From an uncultured Bacilli bacterium (GTDB taxonomy: Bacteria; Bacillota_I; Bacilli_A; RF39; UBA660), in NCBI GenBank assembly GCA_944351765.1, contig CALVPR010000008.1, positions 1 through 44,083 of the forward strand: DNA of 44,083 nucleotides, in the 5' to 3' direction. The stretch's first letter is position 1. The number at the start of each line of letters is the position of its first letter. Below are positions 7,431-16,125 of the stretch, piece by piece. Below the pieces are notes generated by a model. That model was not told the DNA's origin, did not search any database, and saw only the letters and a list, made by a program, of their open reading frames with translations. The position numbers and the translations under genes are program-made.

Positions 7431-7674
7431 TGTCAATAAATTTATCTAAATTAGAAGGAACTTTATCATTTAATACAGCATTAATGATTTTTTGTTCCTT
7501 TTCTTTTGATACTTCCCTACCCGTCATATTAGATATATCATGAATTACTTCTCTTAAAGTATTTTCATCTTTCATATTACCTTGTTGTAATTTATTAGCC
7601 AAAGATAAAATGGTTTCCTTATTAACATTAGTCTTTTTCTCTATTTTCTTAAAAAAGCTATCTGAAAAACTCAT
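7423..7674 (-). CDS. spoVIF: stage VI sporulation protein F
   Basis: 83 residues whose pattern FFKKIEKKTNVNKETILSLA, KDENTLREVI, and a C-terminal basic helix ending in KEQKIINAVL matches the SpoVIF (YjcC) family by length and layout. In Bacillus SpoVIF acts late in the mother cell with GerE in spore coat assembly. The start at 7674 has an AGGAGG sequence, but that sequence forms the 3' arm of the terminator hairpin of der. The gene therefore probably needs its own, developmentally timed start site. Recognition is from memory of the family pattern. Confidence 0.75.
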   Translation of the reverse strand: MSFSDSFFKKIEKKTNVNKETILSLANKLQQGNMKDENTLREVIHDISNMTGREVSKEKEQKIINAVLNDKVPSNLDKFIDNE

Positions 7675-7709
7675 TAAAAAACCTCCTACAATATAATATA
7701 TGTAGAAGG
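7675..7709 (-). terminator. terminator of der that also sequesters the spoVIF ribosome binding site
   Basis: A stem of nine pairs (7682-7690 with 7701-7709, one G-T pair), a ten-base A/T loop and six T's on the minus strand. The 3' arm contains the AGGAGG used by spoVIF, whose ATG follows the T-run at once. Confidence 0.8.
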
Positions 7710-7719
7710 CCTATTTTTG

Positions 7720-9030
7720 TTATTCATTTTTGTTTTTAAATTGTAATATTATTGGTGTACCTTCTAAATCAAAGTTTTCTCTTAGTTTGTTTTCTAGATA
7801 TCTTTCATATGAAAAATGAATTAATCCTTTACTATTTACACTAAAAGTAAATTTAGGAGGTTTTGTCCCTGATTGATTAACAAAATATATTTTTAGTCTT
7901 TTTCCTTTATAAGATGGGGGTTCATTTAATAATACAGCATCTCTTATAACATCATTTAGTATACTTGTCTTTATTTCTTTTTTACTATTTTCATAAACTT
8001 TAATTATTTCTGGCATAAGAGTATGTATTCTTTTTTTAGTAAGTGCCGATAAAAATACTATTGGAACGTATGATAAAAATTTAAACTCTGCCCTTATTAA
8101 TTTGGTAAATGATGCAATATCATTTTTGTCTTTAACTTTATCCCATTTGTTTACCACTATAACCATTGCTTTACCTGCTTCTAAAGCATAACTAGCTATA
8201 TGTTTGTCATGTTCAATAATTCCTTCTTCAGCATTAATAACAAGAACACAAACATCACTTCTTTCAATAGCTTTCATACTTCTTAAAACACTATATTTTT
8301 CTATATTTTCATAAATTTTTCCGCTTTTTCTAATTCCTGCAGTATCTATTGCAACAAAATTCATTCCTTCATATTTAAATGGTGTATCAACAGCATCTCT
8401 TGTAGTTCCTGCTATATTGCTAACTATAGCTTTTTCTTCGTTTAATAAGGCATTAATTAAACTGCTTTTTCCAACATTGGGTCTTCCAATAATAGAAAAT
8501 TTTATAGTATTATCATCAATATCTTCTTCAATAATTGGTTTAAAGTTTTTGGTAATATTATCTAGTAGTTCTGTTATTCCTAAATTATGTTCCCCAGATA
8601 TACCAATTACTGTTTCAAACCCTAATTCATAAAAATTATATATATTTTCATCTCTATTTTTATTATCAATTTTATTAACTGCTACAATAACTTCTTTTCC
8701 TGATTTTTTTAATATATCTCTAATTTCATAATCATTAGCATTTAGTTCTTCTTTTCCATCAACAATAAAAACAACAATATCCGCTTCATCAATAGCTATT
8801 TCTGCTTGTATTTTTATTTCATCATTAAATATGTCTTTACTTACATCTATTCCCCCCGTATCAATTAAGTGGAATTTAAAATTTTTATAATTAACATCAC
8901 CATAAATTCTATCTCTAGTAACTCCGGGCGTATCCTCAATAATTGAAATTCTTTTTCCCACAAGTCTGTTGAAAACAGTTGATTTTCCAACGTTAGGTTT
9001 TCCTACTAAAGCAACAGTTGGTAACTTCAT
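7720..9030 (-). CDS. der: ribosome biogenesis GTPase Der (EngA)
   Basis: Two tandem GTPase domains and a C-terminal KH-like domain, at the usual ~436 residues. The first G domain has GKPNVGKS, DTGG and NKID; the second has GRPNVGKS, DTAG and NKWD. The KH-like part ends in a short basic tail. Der binds 50S precursors and is essential in most bacteria. AGAGGTGTTATT precedes the ATG. It is upstream of spoVIF on the same strand but separated by a terminator. Confidence 0.97.
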   Translation of the reverse strand: MKLPTVALVGKPNVGKSTVFNRLVGKRISIIEDTPGVTRDRIYGDVNYKNFKFHLIDTGGIDVSKDIFNDEIKIQAEIAIDEADIVVFIVDGKEELNANDYEIRDILKKSGKEVIVAVNKIDNKNRDENIYNFYELGFETVIGISGEHNLGITELLDNITKNFKPIIEEDIDDNTIKFSIIGRPNVGKSSLINALLNEEKAIVSNIAGTTRDAVDTPFKYEGMNFVAIDTAGIRKSGKIYENIEKYSVLRSMKAIERSDVCVLVINAEEGIIEHDKHIASYALEAGKAMVIVVNKWDKVKDKNDIASFTKLIRAEFKFLSYVPIVFLSALTKKRIHTLMPEIIKVYENSKKEIKTSILNDVIRDAVLLNEPPSYKGKRLKIYFVNQSGTKPPKFTFSVNSKGLIHFSYERYLENKLRENFDLEGTPIILQFKNKNE

Positions 9031-9074
9031 AATAACACCTCTTTCCTTGAATATTATATCATTAAATAAAATAA

Positions 9075-9100
9075 AATCAAACTATATATATAGTTTGATT
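9075..9100 (-). terminator. perfect-palindrome terminator
   Basis: A 26-base perfect inverted repeat centred at 9087/9088 with T-rich sequence after it on the minus strand. It overlaps the last codon of the 158-residue protein gene. Confidence 0.8.
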
Positions 9101-9558
9101 CCTTTATGTATAATATCATAATAATCACTATAAACAATTTCACTATAATCCATTAATTTAATATGATCATAAAGTGATATAGGATTAATAAGTTTTAAGT
9201 AATAATTATTTTTATAAAAATAAATTTTTTGTTTTTTAATACTACTTAATTCTTTTAAATCAAAGTAATCAATTTTATATAAAAAATCACTATTAAGATG
9301 AAATTTTATATTCATATCTATATAATTTAATTTATTAATTCTTTTTTCTTTTTTTATTTCTAAAATCATTCCAAAATAGTTATTCCAATAAATATCTAGA
9401 GTTAAGAAACCATTAGTAGTTATTCTTTTTAAGTATTTAGGTAATATTTTACCAATAAACTGTTTTAATTCAGTATTATCAAAAATATTAATATTGTTTA
9501 TTTCTGTATTATCAATAATTATTCTATATTGATCATTGCATAAACATTTAAAGTACAT
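9082..9558 (-). CDS. unknown protein between engB and der
   Basis: 158 residues, rich in Ile, Asn, Tyr and Lys, with alternating hydrophobic residues that suggest beta strands and no signal peptide or clear membrane helix. The ATG at 9558 has TTAGGTGGTATT in front; a start 33 bases upstream has none. It lies 44 bases after engB on the same strand and is probably co-transcribed with it, ending at a strong terminator before der. I do not recognise a family. Its position between two ribosome-assembly GTPases is suggestive but not evidence of function. Confidence 0.65.
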   Translation of the reverse strand: MYFKCLCNDQYRIIIDNTEINNINIFDNTELKQFIGKILPKYLKRITTNGFLTLDIYWNNYFGMILEIKKEKRINKLNYIDMNIKFHLNSDFLYKIDYFDLKELSSIKKQKIYFYKNNYYLKLINPISLYDHIKLMDYSEIVYSDYYDIIHKGIKLYI

Positions 9559-9602
9559 AATACCACCTAAAATAATGTATGAAAGCTTCATAAAAAATGA
9601 AA

Positions 9603-10187
9603 CTAGTCAATTAACATAGTTTCAATTTTATTTAGTATTTCTTCCTTTCCTACCTTTGTTATAGTGGAAAATAATATAATATTATCATCAGATATTCCCA
9701 ATTCTTTAGTTATAAAATTTTTATTTTTGTCATACATACTTTTTTTAACTTTATCTGCTTTTGTTGCTACTATTGTAACGGGAATATTATAATATTTTAA
9801 AAAATTATACATCATGACATCATCACTAGTTGGTTTATGTCTAAAATCTACAAGCATAAAAACATTTCTTAAATTATGTCGTGATTCTAGATAATCTTCT
9901 ATAATCATTCCAAACTTATTTTTTAATTTTTTACTAACTCTTGCAAATCCATATCCAGGAACATCAACAATATAAAATTCATCGTTTATTAAAAAGAAGT
10001 TTAATGTTTGTGTTTTTCCAGGAGTAGCAGAAGTTCTAGCAAAGTTTTTTCTATTAATTAACGTATTAATAAAACTGCTTTTTCCAACATTACTTCTTCC
10101 TACTAATAAAAACTCACATTTATTATCTTCAGGATATTGACTCTTCCTTACCGCAGTAATTGGTTGATTAACGCTATTAATCTTCAT
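9603..10187 (-). CDS. engB: ribosome biogenesis GTPase EngB (YsxC)
   Basis: A 194-residue single-domain GTPase with GRSNVGKSSF (P-loop), TPGKTQ, DVPGYG and TKAD, all typical of EngB/YsxC. The family helps late assembly of the 50S subunit and is essential in Bacillus. The start at 10187 follows GGTGATTTATT. A near-consensus promoter lies so close that the 5' leader should be only about 12 bases long. It heads a small operon with the unknown gene at 9082. Confidence 0.95.
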   Translation of the reverse strand: MKINSVNQPITAVRKSQYPEDNKCEFLLVGRSNVGKSSFINTLINRKNFARTSATPGKTQTLNFFLINDEFYIVDVPGYGFARVSKKLKNKFGMIIEDYLESRHNLRNVFMLVDFRHKPTSDDVMMYNFLKYYNIPVTIVATKADKVKKSMYDKNKNFITKELGISDDNIILFSTITKVGKEEILNKIETMLID

Positions 10188-10204
10188 AATAAATCACCAA
10201 CTAA

Positions 10205-10233
10205 ATTATAACAAAAAATGGAAAAGAAAGCAA
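10205..10233 (-). promoter_or_regulatory. sigma-A promoter of engB
   Basis: On the minus strand TTGCTT (10233-10228), 17 bases, then TATAAT (10210-10205). The start codon is only 18 bases past the -10 box. Confidence 0.75.
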
Positions 10234-10301
10234 ATTAAGTATAAAAATAGTAGTTAGTAATAGAAAATTGGAACTTTTAGTAAGAACAATTTTAGTAAAT
10301 A

Positions 10302-10333
10302 TAAAAACCCCCTAATTTTTTCTAATATAGGGG
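10302..10333 (-). terminator. terminator of the cysS-YugP operon
   Basis: On the minus strand CCCCTA and TAGGGG form a stem around a loop of about 13-14 bases, followed by TTTTTATATTT. It lies just past the stop at 10340. Confidence 0.75.
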
Positions 10334-10339
10334 ATCATA

Positions 10340-11023
10340 TTAATCTCTTCTATTTGTTGCTAATAAAAATAATCTTAATATTTCTAGTAATGTAGTAACT
10401 AAAGCTGCAACATAAGTAAATGCCGCTGCTTTTAACATAGATTTACTTTGATCTTTTTCATTATCTTCCAATAATTTAAGCTTATCAATTTGTATAGCTG
10501 CTCTATTAGAAGCATCAAATTCAACTGGAAGAGTAACTAATTCAAATAATAACATGGCAAGTAATAAAACAATTCCAAATATTGCTAAATCAAATAAGCT
10601 AAAAATAATACCAATAAAAATTGCAAAATAACCTAATTTAGAAGATAAATTTACAATAGGAACTAATTTTCCTCTTATTCTCATAAAATTGTAGTTTTCT
10701 TTGTCTTGAATTGCGTGGCCACATTCGTGAGCGGCAACAGAAGTTGATGCAATTAAAGAACCATTAAATATTTCTGTAGATAAACGAACTACTTTTCTGC
10801 TAGGATCATAATGATCGGTTAAATTACCCTTAATTTCTACTATATGAATATCCTGAAGTCCGTTTTCATCAAGTATTTTTCTTGCAACTTCAAATCCTGT
10901 AAGTCCATTTTTATTTCTTACTTTTTTATATTTACTATAACTAGAACTAACAAATATTTGGGCTATTAATGTAATAATTATTCCTAAAAACATAAGTCCA
11001 TAATTAACTAAGTAAAAATCCAT
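10340..11023 (-). CDS. membrane zinc metallopeptidase, YugP family
   Basis: 227 residues matching the zinc-dependent membrane peptidase family typified by YugP (Zn_peptidase_2). An N-terminal membrane helix is followed by a cytoplasmic or inter-membrane stretch with the zinc motif AHECGHAIQD, then two hydrophobic segments around 130-170, another helix near 200, and a short basic tail. The substrate of this family is not established. AAGGAGATGATATA precedes the ATG. It begins 12 bases after cysS and is co-transcribed with it. Confidence 0.9.
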   Translation of the reverse strand: MDFYLVNYGLMFLGIIITLIAQIFVSSSYSKYKKVRNKNGLTGFEVARKILDENGLQDIHIVEIKGNLTDHYDPSRKVVRLSTEIFNGSLIASTSVAAHECGHAIQDKENYNFMRIRGKLVPIVNLSSKLGYFAIFIGIIFSLFDLAIFGIVLLLAMLLFELVTLPVEFDASNRAAIQIDKLKLLEDNEKDQSKSMLKAAAFTYVAALVTTLLEILRLFLLATNRRD

Positions 11024-11035
11024 TATATCATCTCC

Positions 11036-12352
11036 TTAAATAATATTTTTTTCAATTAATTTATTTCTATAAATATCAGCATTTTCAAAATCTTTTAAAT
11101 TTCTATATTCTTGCCATTTATTATAATTATCTATATCTTCTTTTGTAATTTCTGGCAGATTGTATACTAATCCTAAAATATTAGTTATTACCAATATTTT
11201 GTTATATAAAAGTAATACATTTTCTCCTTTTTGTCTAATTTCAATATTCATTTCTTTTAATAAATCAAGTAAATAAGTAATAACATTTGGAGTATTAAAG
11301 TCATCATTCATATATTCTTCAAATTTTTGATCTTTTACAGTGTTATTAATTAAATGAGCCTCATTTAAAACTAATAGTAGTTTAGCAGCTTTTAAAGCAT
11401 TATATATTTTATTATTAATATTATCTGCTTCTTTGAATAAATCATCAGTAAAATTAAGAGGTAATCTATAGTGTGTTTTAAATAAAGCAATTTTAATTAT
11501 GTTAGCATCATGCATTTTTATAAAGTCTTTTGCTAATATAAAATTACCTAAACTTTTACTCATCTTTTCTCCATCAACATTAATATGGCCATTATGCATC
11601 CAATAATTTGCTAAATGATTATTATTTAAAGCCATGCTTTGTGCTATTTCATTTTCATGATGTGGGAATTTTAAATCAACTCCTCCCCCATGAATATCAA
11701 TTTTTTTACCAAATATACTATTAATCATTACTACACATTCCGTATGCCAACCAGGAATTCCTTTTCCCCAAGGTGAATCAAATTGTTCCCCTTCAGTTGT
11801 TTTTCTCCATAAAGCAAAATCTAAAGGATCTTCTTTTTTATCGTCAATTTCTACTCTAGAACCAGCTTCTAGTTCTGATATATTTTGATTAGATAAAATA
11901 CCATAATCTTTAATTTTATTAACTCTAAAATAAACATCTCCATCTTTTTCATAAGCGTAATCTTTTTCAATTAATTTTTCTATGAAAGTAAAAATATCAT
12001 TTAAATGTTCTATAACCGTTGGCCTTTTATCAATTTTAGAGCAATTATAATTTTCTAAATCCTTTAAATATGCATTGATAAATTTATCAGCAACTTCTCT
12101 TTCAGTTATACCTAATTCTTTTGCCATAGCAATTATTTTAGGATTAATATCAGTAAAATTAGAGGCATAAGTAACTTTATAGCCTAAATATTTAAAATAA
12201 TTATAGACCATATCAAAAGTTATTACAGGTCGCATATTACCTATATGTACATAATTATAAACAGTTGGTCCACATACATACATAGTAACTTCGTTCTCTT
12301 TAATTGGTTTAAATTCTTCAATTTTATCTGTTAATGAATTATATATTTTCAT
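11036..12352 (-). CDS. cysS: cysteinyl-tRNA synthetase
   Basis: A class I synthetase of 438 residues, slightly short of the usual ~465. It carries the HIGN form of the HIGH motif (VHIGNMRP), KMSKS in EKMSKSLGNF, and the zinc ligands Cys in MYVCGPTVYNY, Cys in WHTECVV, and His/Glu in KFPHHENE. It charges tRNA-Cys. GGAGGGATC sets the start. The upstream region is short and shows no T-box features (no specifier stem or antiterminator), so regulation appears to be simple promoter control. Confidence 0.97.
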   Translation of the reverse strand: MKIYNSLTDKIEEFKPIKENEVTMYVCGPTVYNYVHIGNMRPVITFDMVYNYFKYLGYKVTYASNFTDINPKIIAMAKELGITEREVADKFINAYLKDLENYNCSKIDKRPTVIEHLNDIFTFIEKLIEKDYAYEKDGDVYFRVNKIKDYGILSNQNISELEAGSRVEIDDKKEDPLDFALWRKTTEGEQFDSPWGKGIPGWHTECVVMINSIFGKKIDIHGGGVDLKFPHHENEIAQSMALNNNHLANYWMHNGHINVDGEKMSKSLGNFILAKDFIKMHDANIIKIALFKTHYRLPLNFTDDLFKEADNINNKIYNALKAAKLLLVLNEAHLINNTVKDQKFEEYMNDDFNTPNVITYLLDLLKEMNIEIRQKGENVLLLYNKILVITNILGLVYNLPEITKEDIDNYNKWQEYRNLKDFENADIYRNKLIEKNII

Positions 12353-12421
12353 AAAGATCCCTCCATATAAAAGTATAATAAAATTATGTTTAAAATATGT
12401 GAAAACATAAATATATGTTTA

Positions 12422-12430
12422 ATTATATCA
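12422..12430 (-). promoter_or_regulatory. extended -10 promoter of cysS
   Basis: TGATATAAT on the minus strand about 70 bases before the cysS start. An AAACATA/TATGTTT hairpin lies in the leader at about 12404-12421. Confidence 0.55.
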
Positions 12431-12467
12431 CAATTTGTGTAAAAAATTGCTTAATATGATAAAAACA

Positions 12468-12496
12468 ATGACTAAAAATTCAAAATATAGTATAAT
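12468..12496 (+). promoter_or_regulatory. sigma-A promoter of the DUF4870-gmk operon
   Basis: ATGACT (12468-12473), 17 bases, then TATAAT (12491-12496). The start codon follows 24 bases later after TGGAGGAAAG. Confidence 0.65.
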
Positions 12497-12520
12497 TAAT
12501 TTGAAAATGGAGGAAAGTAT

Positions 12521-13141
12521 ATGAAAGATAATAAATCATCTATAAGTGGAATAGATGCTAATATTATTGTTTTATTGGGTTATCTAGGGGGACTATTTTT
12601 GTCATGGATAACAAGCATTAATTATTTTGCATGGTTATTTCCACTAGTAATATATATAGTAGAAAAAAAGAGTGAATTTGTAAAAGAGCAAATGGCTCAA
12701 GCAACGGTTTTATATATAACAACATCAATGATAACATTCATATTTAATTTAATTTGGATTATAATGTTTCCTAAAAGTTATAATGTTGGATTAAACTTGA
12801 ATAATTTTTCGGGATCTACTTTAGTAGTATCAACAATGAATATATTATCAGTAACCATTACTGTATTAATTAGCTTAATTGTAATTATTACTTCAATGAA
12901 AACATGGTATTACGATAATTATAAAATACCTGTTATTAGTTTTTTTGTTCCACCATTTAGAGATCTTTTGGAAAAAATAATTAATAATAGAAAAAATAAA
13001 CCTAAACAAGATATGTTAGAAAACAATAATAACGAAAATGAAAGTAAAGAAGATAGTATAAATTTGGAAGAAATAGATGTGGAAACAGATGAGAAAAAAG
13101 AAATTAAAAGTATAAATAAAAAAGGAAAGAAAAAAAACTGA
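12521..13141 (+). CDS. DUF4870-like membrane protein
   Basis: About four membrane segments in the first 150 residues, with the pattern of DUF4870 (Tic20-like small membrane proteins): IVLLGYLGGL, then FPLVIYIVEKK, then a helix after VKEQMAQA. The C-terminal 55 residues are highly charged, acidic then lysine-rich, and probably disordered in the cytoplasm. GGAGGAAAG precedes the ATG. Its TGA stop overlaps the ATG of gmk by one base, so the two are translationally coupled. Function unknown. Confidence 0.8.
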   Translation: MKDNKSSISGIDANIIVLLGYLGGLFLSWITSINYFAWLFPLVIYIVEKKSEFVKEQMAQATVLYITTSMITFIFNLIWIIMFPKSYNVGLNLNNFSGSTLVVSTMNILSVTITVLISLIVIITSMKTWYYDNYKIPVISFFVPPFRDLLEKIINNRKNKPKQDMLENNNNENESKEDSINLEEIDVETDEKKEIKSINKKGKKKN

Positions 13142-13713
13142 TGAAAAAAGGAATATTTATAGTTATATCAGGACCTTCAGGGGTTGGGAAGGGTACAATT
13201 TGTGATCTTCTTCTAAAAAATAAAAATATTGATTTTGAATATTCCGTATCAATGACTACAAGAGAAAAAAGAAATTATGAAAAAGATGGAATACATTATT
13301 ATTTTACAACTAAAGAAAAGTTTATAAATAAAATAAAAAACAATGAATTTATAGAATATGCTATATATAATAATGAATATTACGGCACTTTAAAAAGTGA
13401 AGTTTTGAAAAAATTAAATCAAGGGAAAAATATTATAAGCGAAATTGATGTACAAGGAGCCAAAAATATTAAAAATGAATTTGACAATAGTTTATTAATA
13501 TATGTATTGCCCCCTTCAATGGAAGAATTAAAGAATAGATTAATTAAAAGAGGAACAGAAACTAAAGAAGAAATAGATAAACGTTTAAAAATAGCTATAG
13601 TTGAAAATGAAAATAGATATTTTTATGATTATGTAGTCGTTAATGATAAGTTGGATATAGCAGTGAAAGAAATAGAAGATATTATAAAAAATAAAATAAT
13701 TGACAATAAATAA
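13141..13713 (+). CDS. gmk: guanylate kinase
   Basis: 190 residues, normal length. The P-loop SGPSGVGKGT is at the start, followed by the GMP-binding segment (SVSMTTREKR, and YYGT further on) and the lid region with RLIKRGTET. It phosphorylates GMP to GDP using ATP. The start codon overlaps the preceding stop, and no separate ribosome binding site beyond the A-rich tail of the upstream gene is visible, consistent with coupling. The following 100 bases lead to murA. Confidence 0.97.
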   Translation: MKKGIFIVISGPSGVGKGTICDLLLKNKNIDFEYSVSMTTREKRNYEKDGIHYYFTTKEKFINKIKNNEFIEYAIYNNEYYGTLKSEVLKKLNQGKNIISEIDVQGAKNIKNEFDNSLLIYVLPPSMEELKNRLIKRGTETKEEIDKRLKIAIVENENRYFYDYVVVNDKLDIAVKEIEDIIKNKIIDNK

Positions 13714-13817
13714 TTAAGTATGCTACAATAAACTGGCTAAAAAGGGACATAATAATAGTATTTTTATGAAAAAGCACAAACCAATATATTACATATAATA
13801 AGTTAGGAGGAAACTTT

Positions 13818-15068
13818 ATGTCTAAAATTAAAATAGAAGGTGGGCACTTATTAAAAGGAGTAATAAATATAAGTGGCGCTAAAAATAGTGCAGTAGCTTT
13901 AATTCCTGCTGCTATATTATGTGATGAAGAAACAACAATAACAAATGTTCCAGAAATTTCTGATGTTGATAGTTTAGAAGAAATATTAATGTGTTTAAAT
14001 GCTAACGTTAAAAGAGTAAATAATTGTGTTACGATAGATTCTAAATGTGTAGAGAATAAGGTTATTCCTGAAGAGTTATCAATAAAGTTAAGAGCATCAT
14101 ATTATTTTATGGGGGCATTATTAGGTAAATTTCATAAAGTAGAAATGTATTTTCCTGGTGGATGTTCAATTGGCGAAAGACCAATAGATTTACATTTAAA
14201 AGGATTTGAAAAATTAGGAGCTACTATTTGTGAAGAAGGAAATTATATAAAAATAGAAGCTAAAGAATTAATAGGAAATAAAATATATTTAGATATTCCT
14301 AGTGTTGGAGCAACAATTAATATAATGTTGGCAGCTGTAAGAGCAAAAGGTAAAACTATTATAGAGAATGCTGCTCAAGAACCAGAAATTGTAAATGTAG
14401 CTACTTATTTAAATAATATGGGAGCTAAAATAACTGGTGCGGGTACTAGTATTATTAAAATAGAAGGAGTAAATACATTAAAAGGATGTTTTCACGAAGT
14501 AATTCCTGATAGAATAGAAGCAGGTACATATTTAATAATTGCAGCTTTATTGGGTAATGACCTAACAATAAATAAAATAATACCAAGTCATATTGAATCA
14601 CTTATTTCTAAATTAAAGGAAGCAGGAGTAAAAATGGAAATAGGAGAAGATTATATAACCGTAAAAGAAGTAGGTAACTATAAAGCTGTAAAAGTTAAAA
14701 CCCTAGTGTATCCAGGTTTTCCTACAGATTTACAACAACCATTAATACCATTTTTAACACAATGTAATGGATTAAGTAAAGTAACTGAAACTATTTGGGA
14801 AAACAGGTTTCAAAATATTCCTGATACTGTAAGAATGGGCGCAAATATTAAAGTTAATGAAAATAGAACGGCAATAGTAAGAGGAAAGACAAAACTTATT
14901 GGTTGTGAAGTTAATGCTACAGATTTAAGGGGTGGTGCTTCTATGCTAATATGTGGTTTAATTGCAGAAGGTACAACAAATATTGATAATGTAAAATATA
15001 TATTAAGAGGATATGATAACATTGTCGAAAAATTAAAAGAAGTAGGTGCTAAAATAGAATTAATATAA
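13818..15068 (+). CDS. murA: UDP-N-acetylglucosamine 1-carboxyvinyltransferase
   Basis: 416 residues, full length. Lys22 in SGAKNSAV and the catalytic loop PGGCSIGERP with Cys116 (the fosfomycin target) are present, as are the conserved RAS at 92-94 and TDLRGGA near the end. It makes the first committed step of peptidoglycan synthesis, adding enolpyruvate to UDP-GlcNAc. TTAGGAGGAAAC sets the start. A TATAAT at 13794-13799 is a possible -10 box without a clear -35. In Bacillus a murA paralogue lies next to spoIID, whereas here it sits beside gmk. Confidence 0.96.
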   Translation: MSKIKIEGGHLLKGVINISGAKNSAVALIPAAILCDEETTITNVPEISDVDSLEEILMCLNANVKRVNNCVTIDSKCVENKVIPEELSIKLRASYYFMGALLGKFHKVEMYFPGGCSIGERPIDLHLKGFEKLGATICEEGNYIKIEAKELIGNKIYLDIPSVGATINIMLAAVRAKGKTIIENAAQEPEIVNVATYLNNMGAKITGAGTSIIKIEGVNTLKGCFHEVIPDRIEAGTYLIIAALLGNDLTINKIIPSHIESLISKLKEAGVKMEIGEDYITVKEVGNYKAVKVKTLVYPGFPTDLQQPLIPFLTQCNGLSKVTETIWENRFQNIPDTVRMGANIKVNENRTAIVRGKTKLIGCEVNATDLRGGASMLICGLIAEGTTNIDNVKYILRGYDNIVEKLKEVGAKIELI

Positions 15069-15090
15069 TATAATTTAATGAGGTAAAACT

Positions 15091-15786
15091 ATGAAAAAAA
15101 TTATATCTATATTAATTCTTTTTCTATCTTGTTATTTTATATATAATTTAACTATTGATAATGAATTATATTACCTTTCTATTGGAGATGGTATAGCTAA
15201 AGGGATAACAAATCAAGGCAATGTATCAGTTTATAATTATTCAGATAGCATTAAAGATTATTTAACTAGTAAGAATAAATTAAAAGGGTTTAACAACAGT
15301 TTTGTGGATAAAGATTATCGAATTACAGATTTACTTAGAATAATAAAATACAAAGAAGAAACAGTAGTTAATAATGATCATATATCTATTAATGAATTAT
15401 TAAAGAAAGCAGATATTGTAACTATATCATTAGGTATGAATGAATTTTATTATAAAATACTTGTAGATAACAACAATATATATAGCTATATAGATGGTAT
15501 GTTAAATGACATGGAATTATTGTTAAAAGAAGTAGATAGATATAATCATAAAAAAGTAATAGTACTAGGTTATTATAATACGACAAATAATAATAAAGAT
15601 ATATTTAATTATGTTAATTATAAACTTAAAAATATAGTAAATAAAAGAGGATTTGAATTTATAGATTTAGATAAAATAATTAATAATAATGCTAATTACT
15701 TTACAAATAACACTAATTTTTATTTAAATAATTGGGGATATCAAAAAATTTCACAAATAATAGTTGAAAAAATAAATAAATACTGA
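15091..15786 (+). CDS. SGNH-fold exported protein, apparently lacking the catalytic serine
   Basis: A signal anchor (residues 3-20) followed by an SGNH/GDSL-hydrolase-like domain. Block I reads YLSIGDGIAKG, so the nucleophile serine of GDS is glycine at position 34. Block III is SLGMNEF, in place of GxND. Block V reads NFYLNNWGYQKIS, where a catalytic Asp-x-x-His would be expected. Three of the catalytic blocks are therefore altered, and esterase activity looks unlikely; it may bind a polymer instead. GAGGTAAAACT precedes the ATG. It follows murA by 22 bases, so it is probably in the same transcript. The family assignment is by pattern. Confidence 0.7.
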   Translation: MKKIISILILFLSCYFIYNLTIDNELYYLSIGDGIAKGITNQGNVSVYNYSDSIKDYLTSKNKLKGFNNSFVDKDYRITDLLRIIKYKEETVVNNDHISINELLKKADIVTISLGMNEFYYKILVDNNNIYSYIDGMLNDMELLLKEVDRYNHKKVIVLGYYNTTNNNKDIFNYVNYKLKNIVNKRGFEFIDLDKIINNNANYFTNNTNFYLNNWGYQKISQIIVEKINKY

Positions 15787-15792
15787 TATAAT
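15764..15792 (+). promoter_or_regulatory. sigma-A promoter of rpmE
   Basis: TTGAAA (15764-15769), 17 bases, then TATAAT (15787-15792) with TGA before it. The -35 box lies inside the end of the SGNH-like gene. Confidence 0.8.
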
Positions 15793-15811
15793 ATTATGCG
15801 TATTTATATTT

Positions 15812-15829
15812 CTATGACTTTTGTCATGG
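15812..15829 (+). promoter_or_regulatory. leader hairpin in front of rpmE
   Basis: A seven-pair stem (15812-15818 with 15823-15829, one T-G pair) and a TTTT loop end three bases before the AAGGAGAG ribosome binding site of rpmE, within a short leader. Ribosomal protein leaders of this kind often bind the encoded protein for feedback. That role is inferred here. Confidence 0.45.
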
Positions 15830-15845
15830 CGGAAGGAGAGATAAA

Positions 15846-16058
15846 ATGAAAGCAAATATTCATCCAAATTATGTTGAAGCTACTGTAACATGTGCTTGTG
15901 GAAATACTTTTAAAACAAAATCAACAAAAGAAAATATTAGTGTTGAAGTATGTTCTAAATGTCATCCTTTCTATACAGGAAAACAAACTCTTGGTGGAAG
16001 AAAAGGACAAGTAGAAAAATTCAATAAAAAATATGGATTTAATCAAGAGACTAAATAA
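15846..16058 (+). CDS. rpmE: 50S ribosomal protein bL31, zinc-binding type
   Basis: 70 residues with CxC (TCACGNTF) and CxxC ([14 protein letters not shown]), giving the four-cysteine zinc site of the C+ form of bL31. The form lacking these cysteines is usually the zinc-starvation copy, so this is the standard one. It has its own strong promoter and an AAGGAGAG site. bL31 bridges the 50S subunit and the head of the 30S subunit. Confidence 0.97.
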   Translation: MKANIHPNYVEATVTCACGNTFKTKSTKENISVEVCSKCHPFYTGKQTLGGRKGQVEKFNKKYGFNQETK

Positions 16059-16072
16059 AGTTTCTTTTTTTA

Positions 16073-16101
16073 TTTACTTTAAAACAAAAAAATGATAGAA
16101 T
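16073..16101 (+). promoter_or_regulatory. promoter of the unknown four-gene operon
   Basis: TTTACT (16073-16078), 17 bases, then TAGAAT (16096-16101) preceded by TGA. The first start codon follows 24 bases later. Confidence 0.55.
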
Positions 16102-16125
16102 TATGGTAGATTAGGAGGTCTTAAA

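Noticed and set aside
12353-12520. T-box riboswitch upstream of cysS
   Set aside because: The divergent gap is short, with no T-box consensus, specifier stem or antiterminator; only a simple promoter is seen.
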